Shown: positions 26,296-35,052 of the stretch, piece after piece | How positions within the stretch are numbered: position 1 is the first letter of the stretch | How the letters are laid out: each line of letters opens with the position of its first letter | Origin: Clostridium sp. 'White wine YQ' | GTDB lineage: Bacteria > Bacillota > Clostridia > Clostridiales > Clostridiaceae | NCBI RefSeq assembly: GCF_028728205.1 | Contig: NZ_JAQYUU010000001.1 | Coordinates: 1,043,318-1,107,317 of the forward strand | Reading direction: 5' to 3' | DNA: 64,000 nt | Notes under the pieces: generated by a model | The model's database searches: none | Told to the model about the DNA's origin: nothing | What the model saw: only the letters and a program-made list of their open reading frames with translations | Translations under genes and position numbers: made by a program

Positions 26296-27195
26296 ATGCC
26301 AGTATTAAATTATGCTACACAATATCAAGAAGTATTAGATCAAAACTTTCCTTATGTATTAAACTTTGGAGCTTTATATAACTCTCCAAGTAATTCATTA
26401 TTTAAGTGGACAAATTCAAAAACAATCGAGATTCCAGTTATATCAACAACAGGAAGAAAGGACGCAAATAGAGATACAATAGGTTCTCCATCAAGAAACT
26501 TTGATAACACATGGGAGACAAAGACATTAACAAATCAAAGATATTGGGATACTTTAGTGCATCCAATGGATATAGATCAAACTAACATGGCAGCATCTAT
26601 TCCTAATATTACACAAGTATATAATGAACAACAAAAGTTCCCTGAAATGGATGCTTACTTAATTTCAAAAGTTTATTCTGAATGGATATCAAAAGGGAAA
26701 ACTGCGGATACAACTGTAATTGATGAAACAAATATATTAACTGTTTTTGATAATTTAATGCAAAAGATGGATGAAGCAAGAGTCCCAGTTAGAGGAAGAA
26801 TTCTTTATGTAACACCAACCTATAAGACAATGCTTAAACATGCAACTCAAGTTAACCGTCAAGTTATGGTTGATGGTATGGCTGGAAATAGTGGTGCAAT
26901 TAATAGAACAATAAATAGATTAGAAGAAGTTGAAATTGTTTCAGTACCAAGCGATTTGATGAAAACTATTTACAACTTCACAAGTGGTTGGGTTGCTGGT
27001 GTAGGTGCAAAACAAATTAACATGGTTTTAATCCACCCATTAGCAGTAATTACACCTCATACGTATACATTCGCAGCGTTAGATGAACCAACAGCAAAAA
27101 CTCAAGGCAAGTACTACTACTATGAAGAGTCTTTTGAAGATGTATTTGTATTAGATAGCAAAGTAAATGCAATTGAATTTGTTATTTCAGCATAG
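26296..27195 (+). CDS. major capsid protein
   Basis: A 299-aa protein with the HK97-fold clostridial capsid pattern: VLNYATQYQEVLDQNFPYVL at the start, KTIEIPVIST, NQRYWDTLVHPMDIDQTN in the middle and a terminal KTQGKYYYYEESFEDVFVLD strand. It forms the icosahedral shell. TGGAGTG precedes the ATG; it follows the scaffold gene by 26 bp. Confidence 0.92.
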   Translation: MPVLNYATQYQEVLDQNFPYVLNFGALYNSPSNSLFKWTNSKTIEIPVISTTGRKDANRDTIGSPSRNFDNTWETKTLTNQRYWDTLVHPMDIDQTNMAASIPNITQVYNEQQKFPEMDAYLISKVYSEWISKGKTADTTVIDETNILTVFDNLMQKMDEARVPVRGRILYVTPTYKTMLKHATQVNRQVMVDGMAGNSGAINRTINRLEEVEIVSVPSDLMKTIYNFTSGWVAGVGAKQINMVLIHPLAVITPHTYTFAALDEPTAKTQGKYYYYEESFEDVFVLDSKVNAIEFVISA

Positions 27196-27210
27196 AAAGA
27201 AGGGATATGA

Positions 27211-27513
27211 ATGTTAATTGTACAAAAAGGTAATAAGCAATTAAATGTAGATGAAGTTCAAAAAGAATTTTATTTAGCATTAGGCTATAGTGTTATAAAT
27301 GAAAAAGGCGAAGTTGAAGAAGCTGGACATGCTACAACATTAGAAGATTTAAAAGCTGAAAATGACACTTTAAAAGCTGAGTTAGCTAAATATCAAGATG
27401 CTAAAGAAAAGCTAGAAGATGTTGCTTCTTTGGAAGAAGAAATTACAACATTAAAAGCTGAAAATGAATCTCTAAAAGCACAATTAGAAGCAGCAACTAA
27501 AAAAGGTAAATAG
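27211..27513 (+). CDS. small coiled-coil structural protein
   Basis: A 100-aa protein: a short N-terminal globular part (LIVQKGNKQLNVDEVQKEFY) and then heptad-rich Leu/Glu/Lys repeats (LKAEN recurring) to the C-terminus. It is found in this spot in many clostridial phages, between major capsid and connector. The function is unknown. Confidence 0.65.
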   Translation: MLIVQKGNKQLNVDEVQKEFYLALGYSVINEKGEVEEAGHATTLEDLKAENDTLKAELAKYQDAKEKLEDVASLEEEITTLKAENESLKAQLEAATKKGK

Positions 27514-27525
27514 GAGGATAAGGGA

Positions 27526-27876
27526 ATGGCTTACGTAGATTTTACTTACTACAGAGATAGTTTCGGAGGAAAGACCATTCCCGAAGCTTCTTTTAAATCA
27601 TATGAAAGAAAAGCAAGAATATTTTTAGATAATATAACCTTTAATAGGTTAAGAGAAGATGAAACATTGATAGATAACAATGTAAAAGACTGCTTATGTG
27701 AGATTATGGAGTGCGGTTTAAAGCTTGATAATGATGGTGGTATTAAATCATCTGAGAGCACAGGAAATGTATCTGTAAGCTATGTAATTAATCCAAATAC
27801 TACAGAGTATAGTAAGTATTATAGTATAGCTAGAATGTACTTAGGTAATACAAGTTTACTATATAGAGGGGTGTAG
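27526..27876 (+). CDS. head-tail connector protein (gp6-like)
   Basis: A 116-aa protein that follows the major capsid gene. It is helical, with the DFTYYRDSFGG start and KSYERKARIFLDNITFNRL helix seen in clostridial connector proteins of the gp6 class, and an SIARMYLG end. It would form the adaptor ring below the portal. TAGGAGGAT precedes the ATG. Confidence 0.75.
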   Translation: MAYVDFTYYRDSFGGKTIPEASFKSYERKARIFLDNITFNRLREDETLIDNNVKDCLCEIMECGLKLDNDGGIKSSESTGNVSVSYVINPNTTEYSKYYSIARMYLGNTSLLYRGV

Positions 27877-27881
27877 TAATT

Positions 27882-28307
27882 ATGATAATTAATGCTGATA
27901 TAACTCTATATAATAGCTATGTTGATGATATGGAAAGAACTAAATATAAGAAAACTATAATTAAAGGTGTGAATTGGCAAGGAGCAGTAACTAAGATGAT
28001 AACTAATAATACGTTGCAGAGTGCTGACTCTATTAATGTTTTCATTCCTTTTTTAGCTGATTTTAGTGGTAAAACATATCTTGAACCTAAAGAATGGTTT
28101 AAGCTTTCAGAGTCTGCAAAAGATAATTATTTTACTTTTAAAGCTACTGATAGAATAGTTAAAGGTCAATGTGACTTTGAATTTATAGGTATAAATACAG
28201 TAAAAAATCTAGACAATTCATATGATAATGTTATTTCTATAATGTCTGTAGTTAAAAATGATAATGGAAGTCCTTCTATGCAGCATTTCATGATAGGAGG
28301 TAAATAG
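27882..28307 (+). CDS. head completion protein (DUF6751-like)
   Basis: A 141-aa beta-rich protein, beginning INADITLYNSYVDDMERTKY with VNWQGAVTKMITNNTLQSAD and FIPF following, a pattern I associate with the DUF6751 group of phage head-closure proteins. It lies in the standard connector series, 5 bp after the gp6-like gene and abutting the next. Confidence 0.7.
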   Translation: MIINADITLYNSYVDDMERTKYKKTIIKGVNWQGAVTKMITNNTLQSADSINVFIPFLADFSGKTYLEPKEWFKLSESAKDNYFTFKATDRIVKGQCDFEFIGINTVKNLDNSYDNVISIMSVVKNDNGSPSMQHFMIGGK

Positions 28308-28637
28308 ATGGCTAGAGTAAGAATAAACTTAGACCCTGCTGATAAGATTTTATTAAAAAGAAAACTTAATAAAAATGGAGATGGACAAAGGCTTTTCACT
28401 AGTGAAGTTAGAAGAATATCTGATGCATATGTTCCTTTTGATAATGGATCACTAAAAAATACTGCAGTAGAGTCTGTAAATAAAATTACCTATGTGCAGC
28501 CTTATGCAAGAAAACAATACTATGAAAATAAAGGAAAAGGTTTGAGAGGGAAGATGTGGGATAAAAGAGCATGGGCAGATAGAGGGAAAGAAATAACTCG
28601 AACTGTAGCTAAATTTGTAGGAGGTAGGACAGAATGA
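28308..28637 (+). CDS. minor capsid protein
   Basis: A 109-aa basic protein with DAYVPFDNGSLKNTAVESV and RKQYYENKGKGLRGKMWDKR, which resembles the minor capsid protein/HK97 gp10-like group in SPP1/A118-type phages. It probably links head and tail. It abuts the preceding gene and overlaps the next by 4 bp. Confidence 0.78.
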   Translation: MARVRINLDPADKILLKRKLNKNGDGQRLFTSEVRRISDAYVPFDNGSLKNTAVESVNKITYVQPYARKQYYENKGKGLRGKMWDKRAWADRGKEITRTVAKFVGGRTE

Positions 28638-29074
28638 CAATACTTGAATCACTAAGGAATTATATAAAGCAATGTCCTTACTTAGAAGAATTTAATGGAG
28701 TTGTTAGGTTAAGAGTAGACTTTTCAGACAATAATGAAGCTACCACTTACAACATAGAAGAGGGAGTCACTTCTCAACCAATTATTAAAAGATACGTTGA
28801 TGGTTCAACCATTAGGCAGTATCTTATTGTTTTTTCTAGTATAGAAGCCTATAGTGCAGATATTCAGCAAAATATAGATAACTGTGGTTTCTATGAAGAT
28901 TTTCAACAATGGTTAGAAGATAACACAAACAATAATATTTTACCTATCATGGGACAAGGTAAAGAAGCACGGTCAATTGAAGCTTTAACAAATGGATATA
29001 TATTTGATAATGCAGAGGATTCTACTACTGCTCGTTATCAAATACAAATGAGATTAACTTATTTTCAAAATTAG
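28634..29074 (+). CDS. tail completion/minor capsid protein
   Basis: A 146-aa protein with a LRNYIKQCPYLEEF helix, an SQPIIKRYVDGSTIRQYLIV strand pair and the final ARYQIQMRLTYFQN strand. The pattern and place fit the phage minor capsid protein 3/tail terminator group. It is translated with the previous gene through a 4-bp overlap and precedes the tail tube gene. Confidence 0.75.
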   Translation: MTILESLRNYIKQCPYLEEFNGVVRLRVDFSDNNEATTYNIEEGVTSQPIIKRYVDGSTIRQYLIVFSSIEAYSADIQQNIDNCGFYEDFQQWLEDNTNNNILPIMGQGKEARSIEALTNGYIFDNAEDSTTARYQIQMRLTYFQN

Positions 29075-29089
29075 AGGAGGTATTAATAA

Positions 29090-29572
29090 ATGGCTATTAG
29101 AAAAAGAAAAATACAAGCAAATTATCTAAAGGTAGATGCTGCTTTTGAGCTCTTAGGAACTGGATTTACAGAACTTAATGAAAGTCCTTCAGCTCAAACT
29201 ACTTCTAAAAGATATATAAACCAATCAAGTTCTACTCAATCAATAACAGGTTATGAGTGGGCAACTTCATTTACTGCAGATCAAATAGTAAGTGAAAAGG
29301 TAATTGAACATATTCGTAATATTGGAGAAATGCAACTAGTAGGAGCAGACACCGAAGCAGAGTATATCATAGTAGACCTTGATAAAGCAGGACAAACAGA
29401 AGGTTCATATAGGGCAAGAAAATTCAAAGTTGCTATCAGTGTAGATAGTTTTGATGATAATGATGGAGAACTAGGAGTTTCAGGAAGTTTCCTTGGTCAA
29501 AGTGATCCTATCGAAGGAACCTTTAATGTAAGTACAAAAACATTTACTGAAGGATTTACAAATGTACCATAG
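29090..29572 (+). CDS. major tail tube protein
   Basis: A 160-aa protein typical of TP901-1-like tail tubes: ELLGTGFTELNESPSAQT, RYINQSSSTQSITGYEW, then two beta-rich segments and the final FNVSTKTFTEGF. It polymerises around the tape measure. AGAGGAGG precedes the ATG. The gene is followed by two chaperone-type genes and, after an insertion, the tape measure. Confidence 0.9.
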   Translation: MAIRKRKIQANYLKVDAAFELLGTGFTELNESPSAQTTSKRYINQSSSTQSITGYEWATSFTADQIVSEKVIEHIRNIGEMQLVGADTEAEYIIVDLDKAGQTEGSYRARKFKVAISVDSFDDNDGELGVSGSFLGQSDPIEGTFNVSTKTFTEGFTNVP

Positions 29573-29583
29573 GAGGAGATTAA

Positions 29584-29934
29584 ATGTTTAAAATAAACGG
29601 AGCAGAATTAGAAGATTTAGATTTTTTCGATTCAGAAGTGCTAGAAAAGTATGAAAATGCACTAGATGATGTTATGAGTAAAAGTAAAAACGTTACTGGC
29701 GAGAAATCCTCAGAGATAATAAAGAAAGAGTGTCAAATAGTCTATGAATTTTTTGATAAACTATGGGGAGAAGGAACTGGCCAAAAAGTTTTTAAAGGTA
29801 AATACAATGTAATGACTAGCTTTAAAGCATTTGAGGAAGTTAATAATAAAGCTTCAGAGCAGAAAAAGGAATTAGATTCTATGCTTAATAAATATTCTGC
29901 TAATAGAGCAACAAGACGTTCTAAAGGCAAATAA
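29584..29934 (+). CDS. tail assembly chaperone-like protein (DUF6673-like)
   Basis: A 116-aa acidic, helical protein with FKINGAELEDLDFFDSEVLE at the start and ANRATRRSKGK at the end, a pattern I associate with DUF6673 in clostridial phages. Its location between tail tube and Gp15-type gene is that of the first tail chaperone. The stop overlaps the next ATG by one base. Confidence 0.72.
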   Translation: MFKINGAELEDLDFFDSEVLEKYENALDDVMSKSKNVTGEKSSEIIKKECQIVYEFFDKLWGEGTGQKVFKGKYNVMTSFKAFEEVNNKASEQKKELDSMLNKYSANRATRRSKGK

Positions 29935-30530
29935 TGAATATAATAATAGACTTATTACCCAAAACTGTTGAAATTGACGGGATAGAGTATGAGATAAACT
30001 CAAACTTTAGAGTTTCAATGTTATTTGAATTATTAATGCAGGATCATGAAATAAGTGATAAGGACAAAATATATCAAGCGCTGGAACTTTATTATCCTAT
30101 ATTACCTAAAAATATAGATAAAGCTATAGAAAATATACTTTGGTTCTATAGGTGTGGCAAAGATATAGTTAAATCAAAAGATAGTGGTAAAGGGAAAAGT
30201 ATTACTAATATTTACGATTTTGAATTTGATGATGATTATGTTTATGCTGCTTTTTTAGACCAGTATGGAGTAGACTTGCAAGATATAGACTATTTACATT
30301 GGTGGAAGTTTAAAGCTATGTTTAAATCTCTTAAAGAGGATAATGAGATAGTTAAGATAATGGGATATAGAGCTATGGATTTATCAAAGATAAAGGACAA
30401 GGAACAAAGAGCCTTTTATAAAAAGATGAAAGACTTGTATAAGATTCCTATGAGTAAGAATGAAACAGATAAACTTAAAGATATCGAAAGTGCTCTCATA
30501 AATAATGGTGACTTAAGTATATTATTGTAA
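29934..30530 (+). CDS. Gp15-family tail chaperone
   Basis: A 198-aa protein of the phage Gp15 family: LLPKTVEIDGIEYEINSNFR, then ALELYYPILPKNIDKAIENI and the Trp-rich YLHWWKFKAMFKSL. Gp15 proteins take the place of the second tail chaperone before the tape measure. Here they are separated from it by an inserted gene at 30,588. Confidence 0.85.
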   Translation: MNIIIDLLPKTVEIDGIEYEINSNFRVSMLFELLMQDHEISDKDKIYQALELYYPILPKNIDKAIENILWFYRCGKDIVKSKDSGKGKSITNIYDFEFDDDYVYAAFLDQYGVDLQDIDYLHWWKFKAMFKSLKEDNEIVKIMGYRAMDLSKIKDKEQRAFYKKMKDLYKIPMSKNETDKLKDIESALINNGDLSILL

Positions 30531-30587
30531 GCAAATAAAATTAATGGTAACATATATAATACTAAGAAATTATGAGGGGTGTTTACT

Positions 30588-31088
30588 TTGATATTTGGTA
30601 AGAAAAATAAAAAAGGTAATATAGCTGTGAATTTATCTCTTGTGGATGGTATAGACTCATATATAAAAGGTGCAGCTGTTGAATTAAGTATTGATGATGA
30701 AAATGGGAGAATAGCTGTTGTACCTAGAGCTTATAAAAATTTGCCTACAGTATATATAAAAATTGAGCAACTAATAGCAGCCAATGTAGTAACTGAGGAA
30801 GAAATAATTGAAAAAAGTAAAAGTACAGTTGGTAGAGCTTTAGTTGGTGGTGTTATACTAGGACCATTAGGAGCTATTGTTGGAGGAATGTCTGGAATAG
30901 GCAATAAAGTAAAATCAAATACAAAATATTATATGGTTATAAATTATAATTCTTTAGAAGGTGAAACCAAAGTATTAAGCTTTGAAATCGTAGGAGCAAG
31001 TTTACATTGGGGAACATTTATTAAAGAATTAAGAAGTAGAGTCAACCCTAATTTACAGATGAATATCGAAAAAGAATTGTATTTATAA
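30588..31088 (+). CDS. inserted accessory protein with PH-like fold and Gly-rich hairpin
   Basis: A 166-aa protein with an N-terminal beta region, a Gly-rich hydrophobic stretch (GRALVGGVILGPLGAIVGG, about 85-103) and a strand MVINYNSLEGETKVLSFEI. It shares this order with the SHOCT protein at 47,914 but lacks the SHOCT end. TTG 30588 is chosen for GAGGGG at 8 bases; an in-frame GTG at 30579 overlaps that site. It has its own terminator and breaks the usual Gp15-tape measure junction, so it is an inserted accessory gene. Confidence 0.6.
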   Translation: MIFGKKNKKGNIAVNLSLVDGIDSYIKGAAVELSIDDENGRIAVVPRAYKNLPTVYIKIEQLIAANVVTEEEIIEKSKSTVGRALVGGVILGPLGAIVGGMSGIGNKVKSNTKYYMVINYNSLEGETKVLSFEIVGASLHWGTFIKELRSRVNPNLQMNIEKELYL

Positions 31089-31092
31089 AATT

Positions 31093-31121
31093 AAGCACTT
31101 ACATTTGTAAGTGCTTTTTAC
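31093..31121 (+). terminator. terminator between the inserted gene and the tape measure
   Basis: A perfect 10-bp stem AAGCACTTAC/GTAAGTGCTT (31093-31102 with 31107-31116) with loop ATTT and a T run. It lies directly before the tape measure start, so tail gene expression must pass it or begin after it. Confidence 0.88.
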
Positions 31122-31137
31122 TTTGCATGAAAGGCAG

Positions 31138-33870
31138 GTGATATATACGGCTGATGGAAAAATTATTATCGATACAGAAATAGATAATAGTGGTGTCCAA
31201 AATGGGATTGATAAATTAAGCAGTAGTACTGATTCAGGGGCTAAAGTAATAACTCAAAACTTTAAGAGTGCTAGCATGAGCATTGCTAAAGATTTTGAAG
31301 ATAGTGCAGAAGAAGCTAAAAAAAGTGTTTCAGGACTATCAGAAGAAACTAAAACTAGATTAAGTGATATGGCAAATACCGCTAAAATAGCAATAGTAGG
31401 AGGATTTGCAGCAATAGGGTCAGCTATTTTAGGTGCCAGTGTAACGACTGTAAAACTAGGAGAAGACTATCAAAAAGCTAGTAATACATTGCAAACCCAA
31501 ACAGGTGCTACTGCAGATGAAATGGATAAGCTAAATGAAGCTATGACTAATGTATATGGCAATAACTTTGGAGAGAGTATGCAAGATGTAGCCAATAGTA
31601 TGGCAACAGTTAGGACTTACTTGCAAGGTACTGGAGAAGATATTCAAGGAGCAACAGAAAATGCAATAGCTTTTAGGGATACATTTGGAGTAGAAGTGCC
31701 TGAAAGTATGAGATCTGTTACCACGCTTATGAATCAGTTTGGTATAACGAGTGAAGAAGCTTTCAATTTATTAGCGCAAGGTCAGCAACAAAACTTAAAT
31801 TTTAGTGATGAATTATATGACAGTGTAAATGAGTATTCAGTTCAATTTAAAAAGCTTGGTTTAAATGCTGAAGATATGTTTAATATCTTTAATGATGGTG
31901 CAATTGATGGTGCTTTTAACTTAGATAAAATAGGTGATGCTGTTAAAGAGTTCAGTATAAGGGCCATTGATGGCTCAAAGACAACGCAAGAAGGATTTCA
32001 AGCTCTAGGGTTTAGTGCTGATGATATGGCTAAAAGATTTGCAACTGGAGGAGATACTGCACGAGATGCTTTTGTACAAGTAACAGAAGCAATTGCCAAT
32101 ATGGATGATCCTGTACAACAAAGCATTGTCGGAGTTAAGCTATTCGGGACTATGTGGGAAGATTTAGGTCCACAAGTTGTAAGTCAATTAGGCAATATAG
32201 GGGATAATTACAACCGAACTATAGACACAATGAATAAGATTAATCAAATTAAGTACAACTCTTTTGGTGAAGCTTTAAAGGGTATCGGCAGGCAAATACA
32301 AACAGAACTTTTATTACCAATAGCAAAAGATGTATTACCTAGTCTTAATGAAATGGCTAATCAATTCAAAGCTACTTTTTCAAGCAAAGATATTCAAGCC
32401 AGTATTAAAAACATATCAAATGGATTAAGTGACATTATTAAAAACGTAGCAGGTGCAGCTCAAGATGTTTTACCTAAACTTTTGAATGTTTTTGCGTGGA
32501 TACTTGATAATACAAGTATAATTTCGGCTGGTTTGATTGGTATAGCAACTGCAATGGGTGTTATGAAAGTAGCATTTGCAATTAGTGCAATAATTTCTGC
32601 TTATACAAAGGCTGTTAAAGATGCTGCAGCTGTAGAAAAGACATTAACTGTAACTCAATGGCTTTTAAATGCAGCAATGGATGCAAATCCAATAGGTATT
32701 GTAGTTGGATTAATAGCTGGTTTGGTAGCTGCGGTAATATATTTATGGAATACTAATGAAGGTTTTAGAAATGCAGTTATTAGTGCATGGAATGCAGTAC
32801 TTGAAGCAGGACAATTTGTTTGGGGTGAAATAAGCACACTCTTTACTGAGACAATACCTAGTGCATTCCAGTTTGTATTAGATACTATTGTTCAGTGGGG
32901 AGCTACTGTAAGTAATTTCTTTACTAGTACAATACCTACATGGATAAGTAATATTTTTACTTGGTTTAATGAACTTCCATATTTAATAGGTTTGGTCCTT
33001 GGATATGTACTAGCATCCATAGTTAAATGGGGCATAGATACATTTAATTATTTAACAACTAATGTGCCAATTTGGATAAGTAGTATTGGAACTTGGTTCT
33101 CAACTTTACCAGGAATCATATGGGCATGGCTAGTAAATGCATATAACAATATAGTTACATGGGGAGTTAATACTTATAACAATATGATACAGTCTGCTAG
33201 TAATGCAATTAATGGAGTAATAAGTTGGTTTTCGCAATTACCTTCTAGAGTATGGTCATGGTTAATAAATACAATTTCTAGAGTAGCTGATTTTGGAAGT
33301 AATTTAGGAGCTAAGGCAAGTGAAGCTGGCTCTAATATGGTAAGTAATATAATTAATGCTGTAGTTGGTTTACCTAGCAGAATGTCAGATATAGGTGCTA
33401 ATATAGTGAGAGGAGTATGGAATGGTATTGTTGGCTTAGGTGGTTGGTTAGCAAGTAAAGTATCTGGTTTCTTTAGCGGAATTGTAGATGGTGCAAAGGC
33501 AGCTTTAGGCATTCATTCACCTTCGAGGGTATTTAGAGATCAAGTAGGTAAATACATGGCGCAAGGTGTTGGAGTAGGATTTGAAGATGAATCTAAAGAT
33601 GTTCAAAAAGATATGCAAGATAATTTATTAAGCTTAACGGCTAAGTTACAAACCACAGTAGACTATGAAACTTCTAGAACTTCTACTGCAGTAGCTGCTA
33701 AAAATACTTACAAAGAATCAAGCACTGAAGATAATTCAGGATCCAATGGAATACCTGAAGGAAGTATATTTATTCTAAAAAATGATATTGACGGTAAAAC
33801 CTTAGGAGAAACTGTTTATAAAGTTGTAGATGGTAAACTCGCTGTAGCAAGTAGAAGAAAAAGAGGGTGA
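31138..33870 (+). CDS. tail tape measure protein
   Basis: About 910 aa: a start typical of tape measures (ADGKIIIDTEIDNSGVQNGI), a long helical body with TP901-type signature (SNTLQTQTGATADEMDKLNE), hydrophobic segments near 470 and 535, a Trp-rich stretch (WISNIFTWFNELP; WISSIGTWFSTLP) and a GIHSPSRVFRDQVGKYMAQG end. Its length sets tail length; by the 0.15 nm per residue rule the tail would be about 135 nm. The start is uncertain: GTG 31138 lies in the binding site AGGTGAT, and the best-placed codon is ACG 31147. Confidence 0.92.
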   Translation: MIYTADGKIIIDTEIDNSGVQNGIDKLSSSTDSGAKVITQNFKSASMSIAKDFEDSAEEAKKSVSGLSEETKTRLSDMANTAKIAIVGGFAAIGSAILGASVTTVKLGEDYQKASNTLQTQTGATADEMDKLNEAMTNVYGNNFGESMQDVANSMATVRTYLQGTGEDIQGATENAIAFRDTFGVEVPESMRSVTTLMNQFGITSEEAFNLLAQGQQQNLNFSDELYDSVNEYSVQFKKLGLNAEDMFNIFNDGAIDGAFNLDKIGDAVKEFSIRAIDGSKTTQEGFQALGFSADDMAKRFATGGDTARDAFVQVTEAIANMDDPVQQSIVGVKLFGTMWEDLGPQVVSQLGNIGDNYNRTIDTMNKINQIKYNSFGEALKGIGRQIQTELLLPIAKDVLPSLNEMANQFKATFSSKDIQASIKNISNGLSDIIKNVAGAAQDVLPKLLNVFAWILDNTSIISAGLIGIATAMGVMKVAFAISAIISAYTKAVKDAAAVEKTLTVTQWLLNAAMDANPIGIVVGLIAGLVAAVIYLWNTNEGFRNAVISAWNAVLEAGQFVWGEISTLFTETIPSAFQFVLDTIVQWGATVSNFFTSTIPTWISNIFTWFNELPYLIGLVLGYVLASIVKWGIDTFNYLTTNVPIWISSIGTWFSTLPGIIWAWLVNAYNNIVTWGVNTYNNMIQSASNAINGVISWFSQLPSRVWSWLINTISRVADFGSNLGAKASEAGSNMVSNIINAVVGLPSRMSDIGANIVRGVWNGIVGLGGWLASKVSGFFSGIVDGAKAALGIHSPSRVFRDQVGKYMAQGVGVGFEDESKDVQKDMQDNLLSLTAKLQTTVDYETSRTSTAVAAKNTYKESSTEDNSGSNGIPEGSIFILKNDIDGKTLGETVYKVVDGKLAVASRRKRG

Positions 33871-33874
33871 TAAA

Positions 33875-34570
33875 GTGAAAGTAAATAATATAGACATTAG
33901 CATTTTTAAAGCTAAGCTTATGGAAAGAAATATAAAATCAGCTAATTTTGAAGTAAAGAATTATTGGGGGAATGCTTCACTTTTACCTTTTATTAATAGC
34001 AACTATAAGCACCAATATAAAGAATTAACTTTTACATTAGATATTGTTTGTCTAAATGCTTGCGAACTTGAAACTATGAAAAGTAATATTATCAAACAAT
34101 TAGAAGTTTCCACTATTAACTTTGATGATATAGCATATAGCTATATAGGGTTTTGTAGTGAGATACCTACGACTAGTTACGTTATGCCTGGTAATGAGAT
34201 TTTAAGTGTAAAGATGCTTGTGTATTGTTGTGGAACTGAAAAAATAGAAACAGCCAATAGAGTAGCATCTAAAACAATAAACGTTAGTGGAAATATAGAA
34301 ACACCAACTATAGTAGAAATAACTCCGAGCATCGCCCTTGTGGATCTTGTAGTGACTGGAATAGGAGAAACTTTTACTATTAAAAATTTAACTGTAGGAC
34401 AGAAGGTTATTATAAGTGGTGAAGATGGTACAGTGCTTCAAAATGGAGTAAATAAATTTGGTGATTATGATAGTTGGGATTTCCCCCAATTAAAGCCAGG
34501 AGCAAATACAATTACTTTTAGTAAAAACTCATGTGATGTGAATATAAAATATAAACCTAGATATATTTAG
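33875..34570 (+). CDS. distal tail protein (Dit-like)
   Basis: A 231-aa protein with the Sipho_tail pattern: an N-terminal beta domain (IDISIFKAKLMERNIKSANF), a middle with ELTFTLDIVC, then a galectin-like second half (NLTVGQKVIISGEDGTVL, WDFPQLKPGANTITF). It forms the hub between tail tube and fibre/endopeptidase protein. GGTGATAAA precedes the GTG/ATG start region; it follows the tape measure by 4 bp. Confidence 0.85.
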   Translation: MKVNNIDISIFKAKLMERNIKSANFEVKNYWGNASLLPFINSNYKHQYKELTFTLDIVCLNACELETMKSNIIKQLEVSTINFDDIAYSYIGFCSEIPTTSYVMPGNEILSVKMLVYCCGTEKIETANRVASKTINVSGNIETPTIVEITPSIALVDLVVTGIGETFTIKNLTVGQKVIISGEDGTVLQNGVNKFGDYDSWDFPQLKPGANTITFSKNSCDVNIKYKPRYI

Positions 34571-34615
34571 AGCTAAAGCTCTTTTTTAATGTCTAAAAAT
34601 GAAAGGATGACTAAA

Positions 34616-34735
34616 ATGAATAAAAAGAAAAAAATAACTGCTCAAGATGTACCAGTTCAAGAGCAGTCAATAAGTAGTGTAGGCAATTCAACCATTATAC
34701 AAACCAAAGACAAGGTTTCTATAATTTTACACTAA
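34616..34735 (+). CDS. 39-aa basic mini-protein
   Basis: A short frame, MNKKKKITAQDVPVQEQSIS to SIILH, with AAAGGATG upstream of the ATG. No family is recognised. Its end overlaps the end of the minus-strand gene at 34,719 by 17 bp (convergent). A hairpin AGCTAAAGCT with a T run (34,571-34,587) precedes it. Confidence 0.4.
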   Translation: MNKKKKITAQDVPVQEQSISSVGNSTIIQTKDKVSIILH

Positions 34736-34952
34736 GTGTTCCGTCCGTGTTATCAATTAATTCCTTGTTAGATTTAACTACAATTTTATCAGAATACTGA
34801 TACATGTCTAATACTAATCCATTTGGATATGTTGATAAATTCCGGATGCATTCAGGTGTTTGAGTTATCTCTTTTTTAATCTGGTTAAAGTCAATATTAA
34901 ACGGGGTAAGAATTTTTACATTAGTACCTGGTTCAAATTTATATTCAAACAT
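34719..34952 (-). CDS. minus-strand 77-aa protein inside the tail operon
   Basis: A 77-aa protein (MFEYKFEPGTNVKILTPF to GTLSVKL) read against all surrounding late genes. The minus-strand start has a near-perfect 12-base ribosome binding site AAAGGAGGTGAT seven bases before ATG 34952, strong support that it is real. That site lies in a hairpin (see 34,957-34,981). No family is recognised. Confidence 0.6.
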   Translation of the reverse strand: MFEYKFEPGTNVKILTPFNIDFNQIKKEITQTPECIRNLSTYPNGLVLDMYQYSDKIVVKSNKELIDNTDGTLSVKL

Positions 34953-34956
34953 AAAT

Positions 34957-34981
34957 AATCACCTCCTTTTAAAGGTGATTT
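34957..34981 (-). promoter_or_regulatory. hairpin holding the ribosome binding site of the minus-strand gene
   Basis: On the minus strand AATCACC pairs with GGTGATT, with TTTAAAAGGA between. Half of the strong AAAGGAGGTGAT site is therefore paired, leaving AAAGGA in the loop. This could hold back translation until the RNA is opened. Confidence 0.5.
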
Positions 34982-35052
34982 CTACATAAAATTACAAATC
35001 CCTTTAATTGGATGATTAATTTAAAAGAAAAATAAGAAAGGAAGTAATATAA

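Noticed and set aside
31111..31137. Tape measure start at GTG 31111
   Set aside because: It would lie in the 3' arm of a terminator hairpin, has no binding site, and its residues do not match the family start.
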